Below are positions 1-7,311 of a stretch of DNA of 41,016 nt, one piece after another. Every line of letters starts with the position of its first letter. The first letter of the stretch is position 1. A program made the position numbers and the translations under genes. Below the pieces are notes generated by a model. That model saw nothing but the letters and a program-made list of their open reading frames with translations, searched no databases and was not told where the DNA came from. The stretch comes from an uncultured Oscillospiraceae bacterium (lineage in GTDB: Bacteria > Bacillota > Clostridia > Oscillospirales > Oscillospiraceae), in assembly GCA_947629755.1 (NCBI GenBank), contig CANREY010000125.1, positions 1 through 41,016 of the forward strand. Direction: 5' to 3'.

Positions 1-64
<64 letters not shown>

Positions 65-251
65 TGGTATCTTAACGGCTCCTCTCAGAGCCGCCAAAAT
101 CATTTCTTGATCGCTGTTTCTCAGCTCTCAAAAGAATCTCTTCGCTACTTTCGTAGCTTAAAGCCCTTCTCTTTTTTGGTGCTTTTCTCGTTTACATTGT
201 TTAATTCGCAAGGTGCATCTCCGCTTCCCCTCAAAGGCTCAGCGGACTTTT

Positions 252-280
252 AGAATAACATATCCGGGCGCTCTTGTCAA
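252..280 (-). promoter_or_regulatory. rrn promoter P2 (proximal)
   Basis: On the reverse strand TTGACA (280-275) and TATTCT (257-252) are spaced by 17 bases. It lies about 190 bases upstream of the mature 16S end and in tandem with P1. Confidence 0.75.
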
Positions 281-345
281 GACTTTTTTCAAAGTTTTTT
301 TGAAAACCCGCCGGACGTGTACCCGCTGTTCAACACAGCTTGCTT

Positions 346-374
346 AATATACTCCCACTTTTCCGATTTGTCAA
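346..374 (-). promoter_or_regulatory. rrn promoter P1 (distal)
   Basis: On the reverse strand TTGACA (374-369) and TATATT (351-346) are separated by exactly 17 bases, with A/T tracts directly upstream. This is the typical sigma-A rRNA promoter arrangement in Firmicutes. Confidence 0.8.
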
Positions 375-532
375 CAACTTTTTTTGAAAAAATCAAAAAA
401 TTTTTCGCCGTCCCCGTCCGTTATCACACATTATAATATATATGGTATTCGTCCGATTTCCGGGCGCGCAAATCTTGTGTTCCGCTTCTCAAGTTGTCCC
501 GGAGGCCAATAACGATATATGTATTTTTGTCA

Positions 533-2336
533 TCAATCCCCGACGAGCCTGTCCTTGGGCACCGAGACGTAATAGGTGTTATCCGTCTCATTGAAGGCGA
601 CCTCCAGCCCCAACACGTCGGTATAAAACTCAGCCGGCAGGAAATTGAGCCAATCGGCGGAGCGGTACACGAACTCGCGCTCATGCCTGACCCCGTCCAT
701 GTCGCTCCATACGGCCACGGCGCTACGGCGGTCGCGGCTCAGGTTAACGGTGCACCGTTGCCATGGGACGGCCACCGCCACGGCGGACAACTCGTCCTCC
801 GCGTTGAAGACCCCGCCGCCAAGAGCCCTGACCGCCTGGGCCACGATAAGGTCCGTGCCGTCCTCCAGCTCCACCACCGGATAATAAAGCCCGTCCCCCG
901 CGTACACGTTGGGGCGCTCACGGCTGTAAAACCGAAGCTCGGTGTCCTCGGAAAGGCCCTCGCCGTCAAGGAACTTCTCCCGCCAGACGTCTATGCTCAC
1001 CTTCTGGTGAGTATATGTATAGTCATAGTCCAGACGGTACATGAGGACGCCGGTCTTTTTCGCCTCCTCGATGTTCTCCCGGTTCTCAAGGTCAACGCGG
1101 TAATTTTCGACCATGCCGCAGATAAATGGCACAGCCCCCAAAACGCCGAGGCACAGTATCGCCGTCTGGAAAATTAACCCCCCCCGCGAGATTTTTCACG
1201 TCCCAGCCTCTCCCCGGCCAGCACCGTCACCGATGCCAGCAGATAGAGAAAGTACGGCGTGACCACCCGGCCTCCGCGGGATTCCGTGGGCAGAAGTACG
1301 GCCAGTGAAAAAAGGCCAAGAAGCATGACGAGGCCGGGTATCTCCCGTCCTGAGTATACGACCGCCACAGCCCAGAGCGCGGAGAGGACCAGCAGTGCGG
1401 CGGTCAGAACGAGCATCGCGTTTCCTGAGAAAAAGCCGCTTACCAGCGCCGCCGCGGCGCAGGTCCCGCCCGCATATTTCGGCCACCGTGCCCGGAGCTT
1501 TTCGCCGAGGGCCATTCCCGCCAGAAGGAAAAAGCAGGCCAGCAGGGCCCCGTGGGTCATATTCCCCGCCATAAATCCCACATCTGACTTGGCGGACGCG
1601 AATATCCGGGCAAAGATGCCCTCCGACGCCTCCACCGTCTCCTCCATGGCCCTCGACGTGGTGGCCGGGGAAAGCAAAATGGTGCTGAGCCCCTCCGCCG
1701 CCGCTACGAACGACACCGCGGGCACAAGTCTACCGCGGCGGGAACGGACGGCCTTCACGAAAAACCAACCCGTAAGGGCCAGCGCGACCAGACTTGATTG
1801 CTCATTCGACGCCCCGCAGGCGAAGGAGAGGACCGCACACCCCAGTATACCATGGCCACCGTGCGGTCAAGGAGCATGAGCGTCAGAAAAATGAGCGCGG
1901 TGGGGAAGACGTAGTTGAAGAAGCTCGACACCCACATCATGCCCTGATTTATGACCGGATAGGGAAGCGCCAGCACTCCCGCCATGAACACCGCCAGCGC
2001 AAACGGAACGTTCTCCCTCCTCCCCGCGGCAAGGGCGGCGCAGACAGGTATTGACCCGCAGCATAAGAGGCACGTCACAACGAAGCTCCAGTTGCCAAGC
2101 CATAGCACCACCTGCGCGCAGACGTGGACAAATACCCGCCCGTTGTAGGTCTCGTAGTGCTCTTTATTCATTCTTATAAAGTTGTCAAAGCCGTCCCGGA
2201 GGAAAAGCCTGTACTGGTAGTCGTCCGTAGCGGGCAATGTCAGGGACGCCATCACCGCCAGAAATACAGCGGCCACGGCGGCAACAATAAGAGCAAAGAG
2301 CTTATTTGTGTCCAGCCGTCTTTTTTCCGTATCCAT
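533..2336 (-). pseudogene. DUF6056-like membrane protein gene with two frameshifts
   Basis: Read leftward from an ATG at 2336 (AAGGGGGACGG ribosome site), three consecutive frames together encode about 600 residues of one multi-pass membrane protein. The N-terminal part has LPATDDYQY, a GRVFVH block and an SSFFNYVFP segment; the middle continues with CGASNEQSSL; the C-terminal part is soluble. This order fits the DUF6056 family (integral membrane proteins of unknown, possibly cell-surface glycan-related, role). The first break is at a C4 run on the plus strand (1840-1843) and the second at a C8 run (1178-1185); one extra base in each run would restore a single frame. It could be a real pseudogene, a phase-variable gene at the C8 run, or two homopolymer errors. 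It belongs to the host chromosome, not the prophage. Confidence 0.7.
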
Positions 2337-2371
2337 ACGTCCGTCCCCCTTGATATAATTCTTTCTTTGAT

Positions 2372-2404
2372 AAACAAAAATCCCGGAGCCGCTATGGCTC
2401 CGGG
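2372..2404 (-). terminator. Intrinsic terminator of the tRNA transcript
   Basis: A perfect 9-bp stem (CCCGGAGCC, 2382-2390, with GGCTCCGGG, 2396-2404; loop GCTAT on the plus strand) is followed on the reverse strand by ATTTTTGTTT. It lies immediately downstream of the tRNA CCA end. Confidence 0.85.
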
Positions 2405-2407
2405 GTT

Positions 2408-2452
2408 TGGTGGACGATACAGGACTTGAACCTGTGACCCTCCGCACGTCAA
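2408..2452 (-). tRNA. 3' part of a tRNA gene (possibly Val-GAC), split by integration
   Basis: On the reverse strand a T-arm (ACAGG-TTCAAGT-CCTGT), the 3' acceptor strand ATCGTCC, discriminator A and an encoded CCA are all present. Counting back, the variable loop is GGGTC, the 3' anticodon stem GCGGA and the anticodon position GAC. The bases further 5' (2453-2457) do not pair with the anticodon stem, and no 5' acceptor strand (GGACGAT-like) is found in the next 100 bases. The gene is therefore incomplete here. The Val assignment is weak because the crossover may lie inside the anticodon arm. Confidence 0.75.
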
Positions 2453-2503
2453 CGCCCGGTGCATACGCCCTTTCGCTTAGGGAAAAGCCAGTTTTTCTGA
2501 ATT
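2408..2503. other. Probable prophage attachment site (attL side)
   Basis: The host tRNA 3' end with its terminator abuts phage DNA whose first gene is the integrase, ending at 2504. Integrases of this family commonly use tRNA 3' halves as att cores. The core should lie within 2408-2452, with phage-derived sequence to its right. The complete tRNA and the second core copy would be at the other prophage end, outside this window. Confidence 0.7.
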
Positions 2504-3697
2504 TTATGGTTTTTGAACCTCAGATTGAACCTCAAAAGCTTTGGAAACGTACGAGGCAAGCTTATCGGGATGCTTGTCTACTAAGTGAGTGTATATATTT
2601 AATGTAATTCGGCTGTCGGCGTGTCCGGCAAGGTATTGTACGGTTTTAGGATCAGCGCCGGACAAAATCAAATTTGATATATATGTGTGCCGGAGGATGT
2701 GAGGAGTGACCTGAAAATCAATGGTGTAGCAGAAGTCCCCTCCACGGCTTTTCGCACCCTTGACTCGGTCAAATGTGACCTTGGTGACCGTCTCCATACG
2801 AGAGGCACGGTATGTCCGTTCACCCACCTTCCGGCGCTCAACGATCGTCCACAGATTTTTGTATTGAGTTTGGGACAGTGCGGTTTCCCCTCCGATGACA
2901 AACCCATCTCTATTCGGAAGTCCGGAGAGGTAATCCGATAGGCAGGACGGAACGGGGATGTCTCTGCGGCCGGCGGCACTCTTGAGCATGTCGTTAACCA
3001 CCGGTTGGTTATGCTCCCATCGGAGCGCCCGTTGTACAGAGATATAGTGCGTCTTACCTTTCGGTAAATGTACACAATCCCACTTGAGTGCCAGAATTTC
3101 TTCTCTCCTCATTCCGGTGTACAGCCCCAACATAATAAAAGGCTCCGCCCTGGTGCCTTTGACCGCATCAAGCAGGGTCTTGATCTGATCCTGAGAGAGG
3201 GCGGGTTTCGTTTTTGAACGGTATCCGGTATTCTTTAGCTTTCCACACGGATTCCGGTCGATCACTCCGTTATCAACGGCATTCTCGAACATATTACGCA
3301 TAACGGAGAGCACTTTCCCTTGGAGTGACGCGGACTTTCCGGTGAGAGCGATCATGACCATGCGGGCATCGTCGGGTTTAACATCAGCAATATACATGTC
3401 TCCGATAATCGGGTCTATGTGAAGTCGGGCCGCGCTCATGTGCTGTTCCTTGTTCTTCGGCTTCATATCTGCGGTAGCAAGAGCCAGCCACTTTTCGGCG
3501 TATTCGTGGACGGTAGGGTTGTCCTGACGGAACCTACACTCGGAAATCTCCGCCTTAGCCGTCTCGACCTTCGCCGTCAGCTCATCCGGTGTTTTCGCAT
3601 ACAGGGCGACATATTTGCCGTCAGCGTCCTTTATGCGCTTGCGATACTCTTTCCGGCTCGGAATATATTCATATGACGGTTTTTTGGGACGGCTCAT
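2504..3697 (-). CDS. int: Phage integrase, tyrosine recombinase
   Basis: A 397-residue site-specific recombinase that catalyses integration and, with an excisionase, excision. An N-terminal arm-binding region and a SAM-like core-binding domain (roughly residues 60-160) precede the catalytic domain. Visible active-site residues are the first Arg in TGMRREEI (about 195), the HxxR box in HILRHTY (about 334), the His of AGHADS (about 357) and the Tyr of IYTH (about 369). It is intact and normal in length for Firmicutes temperate phages. It is the outermost phage gene and points toward the split tRNA, as expected. A 17-bp palindrome ends 18 bases upstream of the start codon, as for the other leftward genes. 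Confidence 0.96.
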   Translation of the reverse strand: MSRPKKPSYEYIPSRKEYRKRIKDADGKYVALYAKTPDELTAKVETAKAEISECRFRQDNPTVHEYAEKWLALATADMKPKNKEQHMSAARLHIDPIIGDMYIADVKPDDARMVMIALTGKSASLQGKVLSVMRNMFENAVDNGVIDRNPCGKLKNTGYRSKTKPALSQDQIKTLLDAVKGTRAEPFIMLGLYTGMRREEILALKWDCVHLPKGKTHYISVQRALRWEHNQPVVNDMLKSAAGRRDIPVPSCLSDYLSGLPNRDGFVIGGETALSQTQYKNLWTIVERRKVGERTYRASRMETVTKVTFDRVKGAKSRGGDFCYTIDFQVTPHILRHTYISNLILSGADPKTVQYLAGHADSRITLNIYTHLVDKHPDKLASYVSKAFEVQSEVQKP

Positions 3698-3715
3698 GCG
3701 CGCCTCCTTCCACCT

Positions 3716-3732
3716 GTGTACATTTTGGACAC
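3716..3732. promoter_or_regulatory. 17-bp palindrome, site 1 (upstream of int)
   Basis: GTGTACATTTTGGACAC, one broken pair in the arms. It lies 18 bases upstream of the integrase start. A more degenerate relative, GCACCCGAATCGAGTAC, follows at 3750-3766. Together they suggest a repressed integrase promoter, but I cannot find a good -10/-35 here. Confidence 0.6.
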
Positions 3733-3825
3733 AGAGATTTTCTCATGCGGCACCCGAATCGAGTACCGATTGCCACATTATTTCCTTCGGCCGAACAGTT
3801 TCGTTATCTGCATCAAACAGGGGGT

Positions 3826-4710
3826 TCAACGCGCGTATCGTTGCTCGACGGTCAACGCATTTTTCTTTCTCAGCAAAACCTCGGATCTGGCCGCCGGGTC
3901 TTTGAGACAACGAAAGTATAATTCAGCTGTTGATTCGCAGTCTCCCAAAGCTGTGTGCGGAACACCTTTTAACTTGTACTTTGCTCTTAACGTATCAAGC
4001 TTGTAATTTGGAGAGTACACAGCTTTTTTAACAAAATCCCAAACATCGAACGTTACATTGCTGATTGATTGCCCTGTTCGTGTTTGCAGAAATTTGATGT
4101 CATAGCTTACAAAGTATCCCATAATCAAATCGTCCCCAATAAACTTAAGAAAGTTTGGAAACTCATCTCTCAAGTACGGCGCATTTGCTACATCAGCCCA
4201 GGCTATGTGATTTTTTGCTTGTGATTCGGGGTCTATTTTTCCGAGTGGGCAGATGAAACTATGATAGTAGTCAACCGCCTTGTGATGGCGGTAGCGAATT
4301 GCTCCAATTTCCAGAATATCATTATTTGACGGGTCGAGGCCAGTGGTTTCGACATCAATAACTGTAAAGTCCTCTCCCGGTAGGGCGTCAGTCGCCAAGT
4401 AGGAATTTTGCAACGTCATGTACGGGGCTTTATGCACCGGCATGGGCGGAACACTTGCCTCTTTGTCACTCTGGTTAATTCCGCCGTCTTCATCAGGCCG
4501 GGACCTTTTGGTCCATGCCGCACGAGCGAATCCTATACTGAGAGTAATGGCAAGAACGACGGCCGCAACAATAAGAATCACCTTTGTCTGTATTGGGACG
4601 TTCTTCGGTACCACGAGGATAATGAAGGCAATAAACAATATAATTAAGAGCAGAGTCAAAATGATCCATAGTTGAATCGGGGTTAACTTCTGCCGCCATT
4701 TCTTTCTCAT
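3826..4710 (-). CDS. Membrane-anchored DEDDh (DnaQ-like) exonuclease 1
   Basis: A 294-residue protein. Two hydrophobic segments (about 12-34 and 43-65) form an N-terminal membrane anchor, then a charged linker, then an exonuclease RNase T/DnaQ fold from about 114. Exo I is DVETTGLD (D119, E121), followed by ILEIGAIRY; the C-terminal motif HTALGDCEST supplies the DEDDh His and Asp. The expected activity is 3'-5' degradation of DNA or RNA, here tethered to the membrane. The ATG at 4710 was chosen because GGGGGG precedes it; an upstream extension to 4839 would run through the palindrome and promoter. It is paralogous to exonuclease 2 with a zinc-ribbon gene between them. Its position between int and the repressor suggests a lysogeny-expressed accessory (moron) role such as exclusion of incoming DNA; that is inference. 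Confidence 0.85.
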   Translation of the reverse strand: MRKKWRQKLTPIQLWIILTLLLIILFIAFIILVVPKNVPIQTKVILIVAAVVLAITLSIGFARAAWTKRSRPDEDGGINQSDKEASVPPMPVHKAPYMTLQNSYLATDALPGEDFTVIDVETTGLDPSNNDILEIGAIRYRHHKAVDYYHSFICPLGKIDPESQAKNHIAWADVANAPYLRDEFPNFLKFIGDDLIMGYFVSYDIKFLQTRTGQSISNVTFDVWDFVKKAVYSPNYKLDTLRAKYKLKGVPHTALGDCESTAELYFRCLKDPAARSEVLLRKKNALTVEQRYAR

Positions 4711-4728
4711 ATTTTGCCCCCCTATTTC

Positions 4729-4745
4729 GTGTCCAAATTGGACAC
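4729..4745. promoter_or_regulatory. 17-bp palindrome, site 2 (operator of exonuclease 1)
   Basis: GTGTCCAAATTGGACAC is a perfect palindrome around one central base. It begins 2 bases downstream of a -10 box and ends 18 bases before the start codon, so it covers the transcription start. Confidence 0.75.
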
Positions 4746-4747
4746 CT

Positions 4748-4776
4748 ACTTTAATCAAACGGGTGTCAGCTTTCAA
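4748..4776 (-). promoter_or_regulatory. Promoter of exonuclease 1
   Basis: On the reverse strand TTGAAA (4776-4771) and TAAAGT (4753-4748) have a 17-base spacer. The palindrome at 4729-4745 overlaps the expected start point, the classical geometry for repression. Confidence 0.55.
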
Positions 4777-4842
4777 ATAGGAAGTCCAAAAAGGCATCCT
4801 CGGAAATGATTGAAATATCCTGCCCTTTAGTAGTAGCAAAGA

Positions 4843-5472
4843 TTATTTCGTGTATTCAAACAGATATTCTTTGCTTGACCACACGTTTGACTTAAACCTT
4901 ACCTCTATTGTTTTCCAATCAGAAGGAGCTTCATAACCCACAACGCCGTTCATTTTCTTACCGGGAGCTATGGCCCCGTCAAGTTGAGGCTTGTCTGAGC
5001 TCGTCAGAGCAGAAAGACTGACACTTGTAGAATAATCGTCTATGTATGCTTCAAAAGACATCATCGAGCTCACGGCAATATCGGCCTTCGAGTTGTTTTG
5101 GATTTCAAATTCGCAAATGACAAAGACCTTGCCCTCGGACGGGGTAATATAATTTGCGCCGCTACTCTCTTTCACGTTGACCAAAGTGACGATAACATCG
5201 TTGAGCTCCGCGCTTTCGCCTACTCCAAAGACAGTAGGCTCGTTTTTATTGGGCTGATTGTTGTCGTCCTCTCCCTGTATACTGCCGTCATTTACCTTTT
5301 TGGGTTGCTCCTTGCCTCCGCCAAAGGCGGCGGCGATCAGAACGACACCAACAAGAATGAGCAAAACCCCAAGAACCACATGCTTTTTCCGCTTTGCTCC
5401 ACACTTGGGACACACTTTCGCAGATTTAGCGATTTCTTGCCCACAGGCCTTACATTTTACCATTTTTGCCAT
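4843..5472 (-). CDS. Zinc-ribbon, single-pass membrane, DUF4352-type protein
   Basis: A 209-residue protein. A short zinc ribbon (C7xxC10 and C21xxC24) is followed by one transmembrane helix (about 32-50), an acidic Asn/Gln-rich linker, and a beta-rich domain (about 70-205, FGVGESAELNDVIVTL onward) typical of the DUF4352 immunoglobulin-like family. The ribbon would be cytosolic and the DUF4352 domain outside. Start at 5472 follows a GGAG-type site; an upstream frame to 5511 would include the palindrome. It lies between the two membrane exonucleases on the same strand and may work with them as a sensor or anchor. No enzymatic residues are visible. Confidence 0.75.
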   Translation of the reverse strand: MAKMVKCKACGQEIAKSAKVCPKCGAKRKKHVVLGVLLILVGVVLIAAAFGGGKEQPKKVNDGSIQGEDDNNQPNKNEPTVFGVGESAELNDVIVTLVNVKESSGANYITPSEGKVFVICEFEIQNNSKADIAVSSMMSFEAYIDDYSTSVSLSALTSSDKPQLDGAIAPGKKMNGVVGYEAPSDWKTIEVRFKSNVWSSKEYLFEYTK

Positions 5473-5492
5473 GTGAATTTCTCCTCTTCTCG

Positions 5493-5509
5493 GTATCCGA
5501 CTTGGATAC
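5493..5509. promoter_or_regulatory. 17-bp palindrome, site 3 (upstream of the zinc-ribbon gene)
   Basis: GTATCCGACTTGGATAC. Compared with the other sites both position 3 and its partner position 15 have changed (G/C to A/T), so symmetry is retained. It ends 20 bases before the start codon at 5472. Confidence 0.6.
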
Positions 5510-5529
5510 ATGGGTATAATGACGGTAAT

Positions 5530-6405
5530 TCAATCGGCGTACTTCTCGCGAATTGGGTTTTTGATTTTTTGCCTCTCTTTAATTTCGGCTTGTGCTGATG
5601 GTTCCTTAAGAATATGGAAAAAGACTTGTGCCGTGGACTCACAATCGCCGAGGGCAGTATGTCGAGGCCCGGATAAAGCATATCTGTCTCTGAGTGTGTC
5701 CAATTTGTAATTGCGGGAGGTAATAGAATCTCGTGCAAAAGCTAAGACATCAAATGTGATATTGCTTATACTTTCTTCGGCTCTTGTTTGTAGGAATTTC
5801 ATATCATAGCCGATATTATAGCCGAGCAAGAGATCCTCCCCGATGAAATCAATGAAATTAGGAAATTCTTCGGATAACAGTGGTGCCGATGCAACATTCT
5901 CCCAAGTGATATGATTTCTTTCCTGTGCTGCCGGATTGAGAGCTCCAAGCGGGCATATGTAGCTTTGATAACGTGCATCTTCTTTCCACCCGCGGTAGCG
6001 AATTGCTCCTATTTCGAGTATATCGTTATTTCGTGGGTCAAGGCCAGTTGTTTCTACATCAATGACTGTAAAATCCCCTTCTGGCATATCGACGGTCTCC
6101 CAATAATGCGAATTAAGAGGGCAATATGGCGCAGGGGTTGTTGGCATCCTCCGATTTTTAACCTTTTTTGCTCCGGCGGGAGATGATTTTGAAGTTTTGA
6201 AAATAGTCACAAGCCGAGGGACGAAGATCGCAGATAATATTGAAACTCCAGCCGCAAATAACACTCCCCAAAAATCAATCTGTATTGTACCGTCAACGGT
6301 AGGGTAAATGGCGGCAATAATAACCATGCACAGGTAGAACACAACAAGAAAAATAAATATTCTCAGCAAAATATGTTTTTTCTTGCCAGAATGCTTTTTA
6401 GGCAC
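5530..6405 (-). CDS. Membrane-anchored DEDDh (DnaQ-like) exonuclease 2
   Basis: A 291-residue paralogue of exonuclease 1 with the same plan: a Lys-rich N-terminus, two membrane segments (about 12-33 and 44-66), a linker, then the exonuclease domain from about 111 with DVETTGLD (D116, E118), ILEIGAIRYR, and HTALGDCEST near the end. The catalytic parts are clearly related between the two proteins while the membrane segments differ in sequence, which suggests selection for membrane anchoring rather than recent duplication. The start is GTG at 6405 with GGGTG upstream. A TATAAT -10 and palindrome site 4 lie directly upstream, so it is likely transcribed on its own. Confidence 0.85.
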   Translation of the reverse strand: MPKKHSGKKKHILLRIFIFLVVFYLCMVIIAAIYPTVDGTIQIDFWGVLFAAGVSILSAIFVPRLVTIFKTSKSSPAGAKKVKNRRMPTTPAPYCPLNSHYWETVDMPEGDFTVIDVETTGLDPRNNDILEIGAIRYRGWKEDARYQSYICPLGALNPAAQERNHITWENVASAPLLSEEFPNFIDFIGEDLLLGYNIGYDMKFLQTRAEESISNITFDVLAFARDSITSRNYKLDTLRDRYALSGPRHTALGDCESTAQVFFHILKEPSAQAEIKERQKIKNPIREKYAD

Positions 6406-6422
6406 TCACTTCACCCTTTCTT

Positions 6423-6439
6423 GTGCCCGAATCGGGCAC
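6423..6439. promoter_or_regulatory. 17-bp palindrome, site 4 (operator of exonuclease 2)
   Basis: GTGCCCGAATCGGGCAC, a perfect palindrome. It starts 3 bases downstream of a reverse-strand TATAAT and ends 17 bases before the GTG start, the same geometry as site 2. It is also about 27 bases upstream of a divergent rightward extended -10 promoter. Confidence 0.78.
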
Positions 6440-6442
6440 ATT

Positions 6443-6448
6443 ATTATA
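6443..6448 (-). promoter_or_regulatory. -10 box of exonuclease 2 promoter
   Basis: Reverse-strand TATAAT directly before palindrome site 4. No good -35 is present at 16-18 bases, so the promoter may need an activator or be weak. Confidence 0.5.
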
Positions 6449-6465
6449 GAATTTGCATTATTCTG

Positions 6466-6474
6466 TGATATAAT
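6466..6474 (+). promoter_or_regulatory. Extended -10 promoter reading toward the small ORF at 6524
   Basis: TGATATAAT matches an extended -10 (TGnTATAAT). No strong -35 is seen. A transcript starting near 6481 would read through the small ORF and be antisense to the 3' end of the repressor gene. Confidence 0.45.
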
Positions 6475-6523
6475 GTCCCCGGCGCTAATACAAGGTGGGA
6501 CGTTTCGCCGGAAAGGGAAATAC

Positions 6524-6667
6524 ATGGACATAGAAAAACTGATAAGGGCTATTTGCGCTCTTCAGCGGCTTGAGAAGCTTCTGCTCCTCTCACTGCTTCG
6601 ATCCCTTGAACAAAATAGTCCACCTTCTGACGATCCTCAGGACTCAGAGCCTTCACGCGGGAAATAA
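6524..6667 (+). CDS. Small Leu-rich peptide antisense to the repressor gene
   Basis: A 47-residue ORF starting MDIEKLIRAI, with a purine-rich ribosome site (GGAAAGGGAAA) 5-6 bases upstream and an extended -10 promoter about 50 bases upstream. The core RLEKLLLLSLLR is an amphipathic Leu-rich helix. A second small ORF in this prophage (22022) carries the closely similar RVEKLLLLYALR. The last 119 bases overlap the repressor gene on the other strand. Function unknown. The Ser/Pro-rich end may just follow from the overlapping frame, so reality depends on expression data. Confidence 0.4.
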   Translation: MDIEKLIRAICALQRLEKLLLLSLLRSLEQNSPPSDDPQDSEPSRGK

Positions 6668-6908
6668 GCTCATCATCCAGGGCCTCCTCTCCGATTTCGG
6701 AGAGGAGGCCCTCATTTTCGTCAGTTAATCCCAGCAGATAATCGACGGAAACTTTGAAGTATTTGGCTATACGCAGAGTGCTTTTCGCCGAGGGCGTTTT
6801 TAGCCCCGATTCCCAGCCGCTGACTGTCGCCTGGCTGACGCCAAGATCCACAGACACCTCTTTTTGAGATTTTCCTTGAGCTTCACGTAGCTGTTTTATG
6901 CGAAGCAT
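6549..6908 (-). CDS. CI-like repressor, XRE-family HTH
   Basis: A 119-residue DNA-binding protein with an N-terminal Cro/C1-type helix-turn-helix (RIKQLREAQGKSQKEVS, then VSQATVSGWESG) and the family's usual DYLLGLTD segment near residue 58-65. The short C-terminal tail has no S24 peptidase/autocleavage domain, so induction would not be by RecA-stimulated self-cleavage. It is the rightmost leftward gene and is divergent from a Cro-like gene, the standard lysogeny switch. ATG at 6908 is preferred over a GTG at 6917 because the AAGGAG site is too close to the latter. It is also a candidate binder of the dispersed palindromes. Confidence 0.85.
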   Translation of the reverse strand: MLRIKQLREAQGKSQKEVSVDLGVSQATVSGWESGLKTPSAKSTLRIAKYFKVSVDYLLGLTDENEGLLSEIGEEALDDELISRVKALSPEDRQKVDYFVQGIEAVRGAEASQAAEERK

Positions 6909-6997
6909 CGTGGCCACAACTCCTTGCTAACTGAGCTTTTCTTAATAATATAACTGCTGGGTATAAAACGCAATCAAAAAAAGTTTCCTAATAGTTA

Positions 6998-7026
6998 TTG
7001 ACAAGTGGGACAAACTGTGCTATTTT
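6998..7026 (+). promoter_or_regulatory. Rightward early promoter (PR-like)
   Basis: TTGACA (6998-7003) and TATTTT (7021-7026) are spaced by 17 bases. It drives the Cro-like gene at 7084 and probably the downstream replication genes. Confidence 0.75.
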
Positions 7027-7027
7027 A

Positions 7028-7040
7028 TAACCACCGGTTA
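7028..7040. promoter_or_regulatory. Candidate switch operator
   Basis: TAACCACCGGTTA is a 13-bp palindrome (5-bp arms, 3-bp centre) sitting over the expected start point of the PR-like promoter. It differs from the 17-bp family, so two regulators may act in this prophage. Confidence 0.4.
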
Positions 7041-7083
7041 AATATTGCCTGGGCATATAACTTTACGGAAAGGAGATGGGCAT

Positions 7084-7296
7084 ATGAAAAGAGTTTGGCT
7101 TGCGAACCTGCGCGCTTCTACTGGAAAGATGCAGAAAGATGTTGCAGATAGCGCCGGCATTTCTCAGCCGGCATATTCCAGCATTGAGGCAGGTACTAAG
7201 AACCCAACCGTGGAGACGGCCAAACGCATCGCCGCAGTATTGGGCTTTGATTGGACCATGTTCTTTGAGGAACCTTCATCTGGGGACAGCGCTTGA
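7084..7296 (+). CDS. Cro-like XRE-family regulator
   Basis: A 70-residue protein that is almost entirely a helix-turn-helix: MQKDVADSAGISQPAYSSIEAGTK spans helices 2 and 3, followed by an ETAKRIAAVLGF helix. Start ATG 7084 follows AAGGAGATGGGCAT; an in-frame ATG at 7045 lacks a ribosome site. It is divergent from the CI-like gene and directly behind a strong promoter, so it is the expected early antirepressor-type regulator (Cro role). It overlaps nothing and is followed after 15 bases by the next gene. Confidence 0.82.
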   Translation: MKRVWLANLRASTGKMQKDVADSAGISQPAYSSIEAGTKNPTVETAKRIAAVLGFDWTMFFEEPSSGDSA

Positions 7297-7311
7297 AAGG
7301 AGGAGCAAAAC

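Larger units (their letters stand above)
65..532 (-). other. rRNA leader and promoter region, no protein gene
   Basis: This 468-base stretch separates the 16S gene from the next gene on the left-reading strand. It holds the pre-16S leader (about 65-245), two tandem promoters listed separately, and a very AT-rich block at 375-410 just upstream of the distal promoter that looks like an UP element. A further TATAAT (reverse strand, 430-435) has no good -35. I see no convincing coding sequence and could not place boxA/boxB antitermination signals with confidence. Confidence 0.7.

Noticed and set aside
494-1177. Rightward open frame over the DUF6056-like gene
   Set aside because: Antisense shadow of a recognisable membrane protein gene; no ribosome site or family similarity.
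2408-2500. Complete tRNA gene
   Set aside because: No 5' acceptor strand pairing with ATCGTCC and no matching 5' anticodon stem within range.
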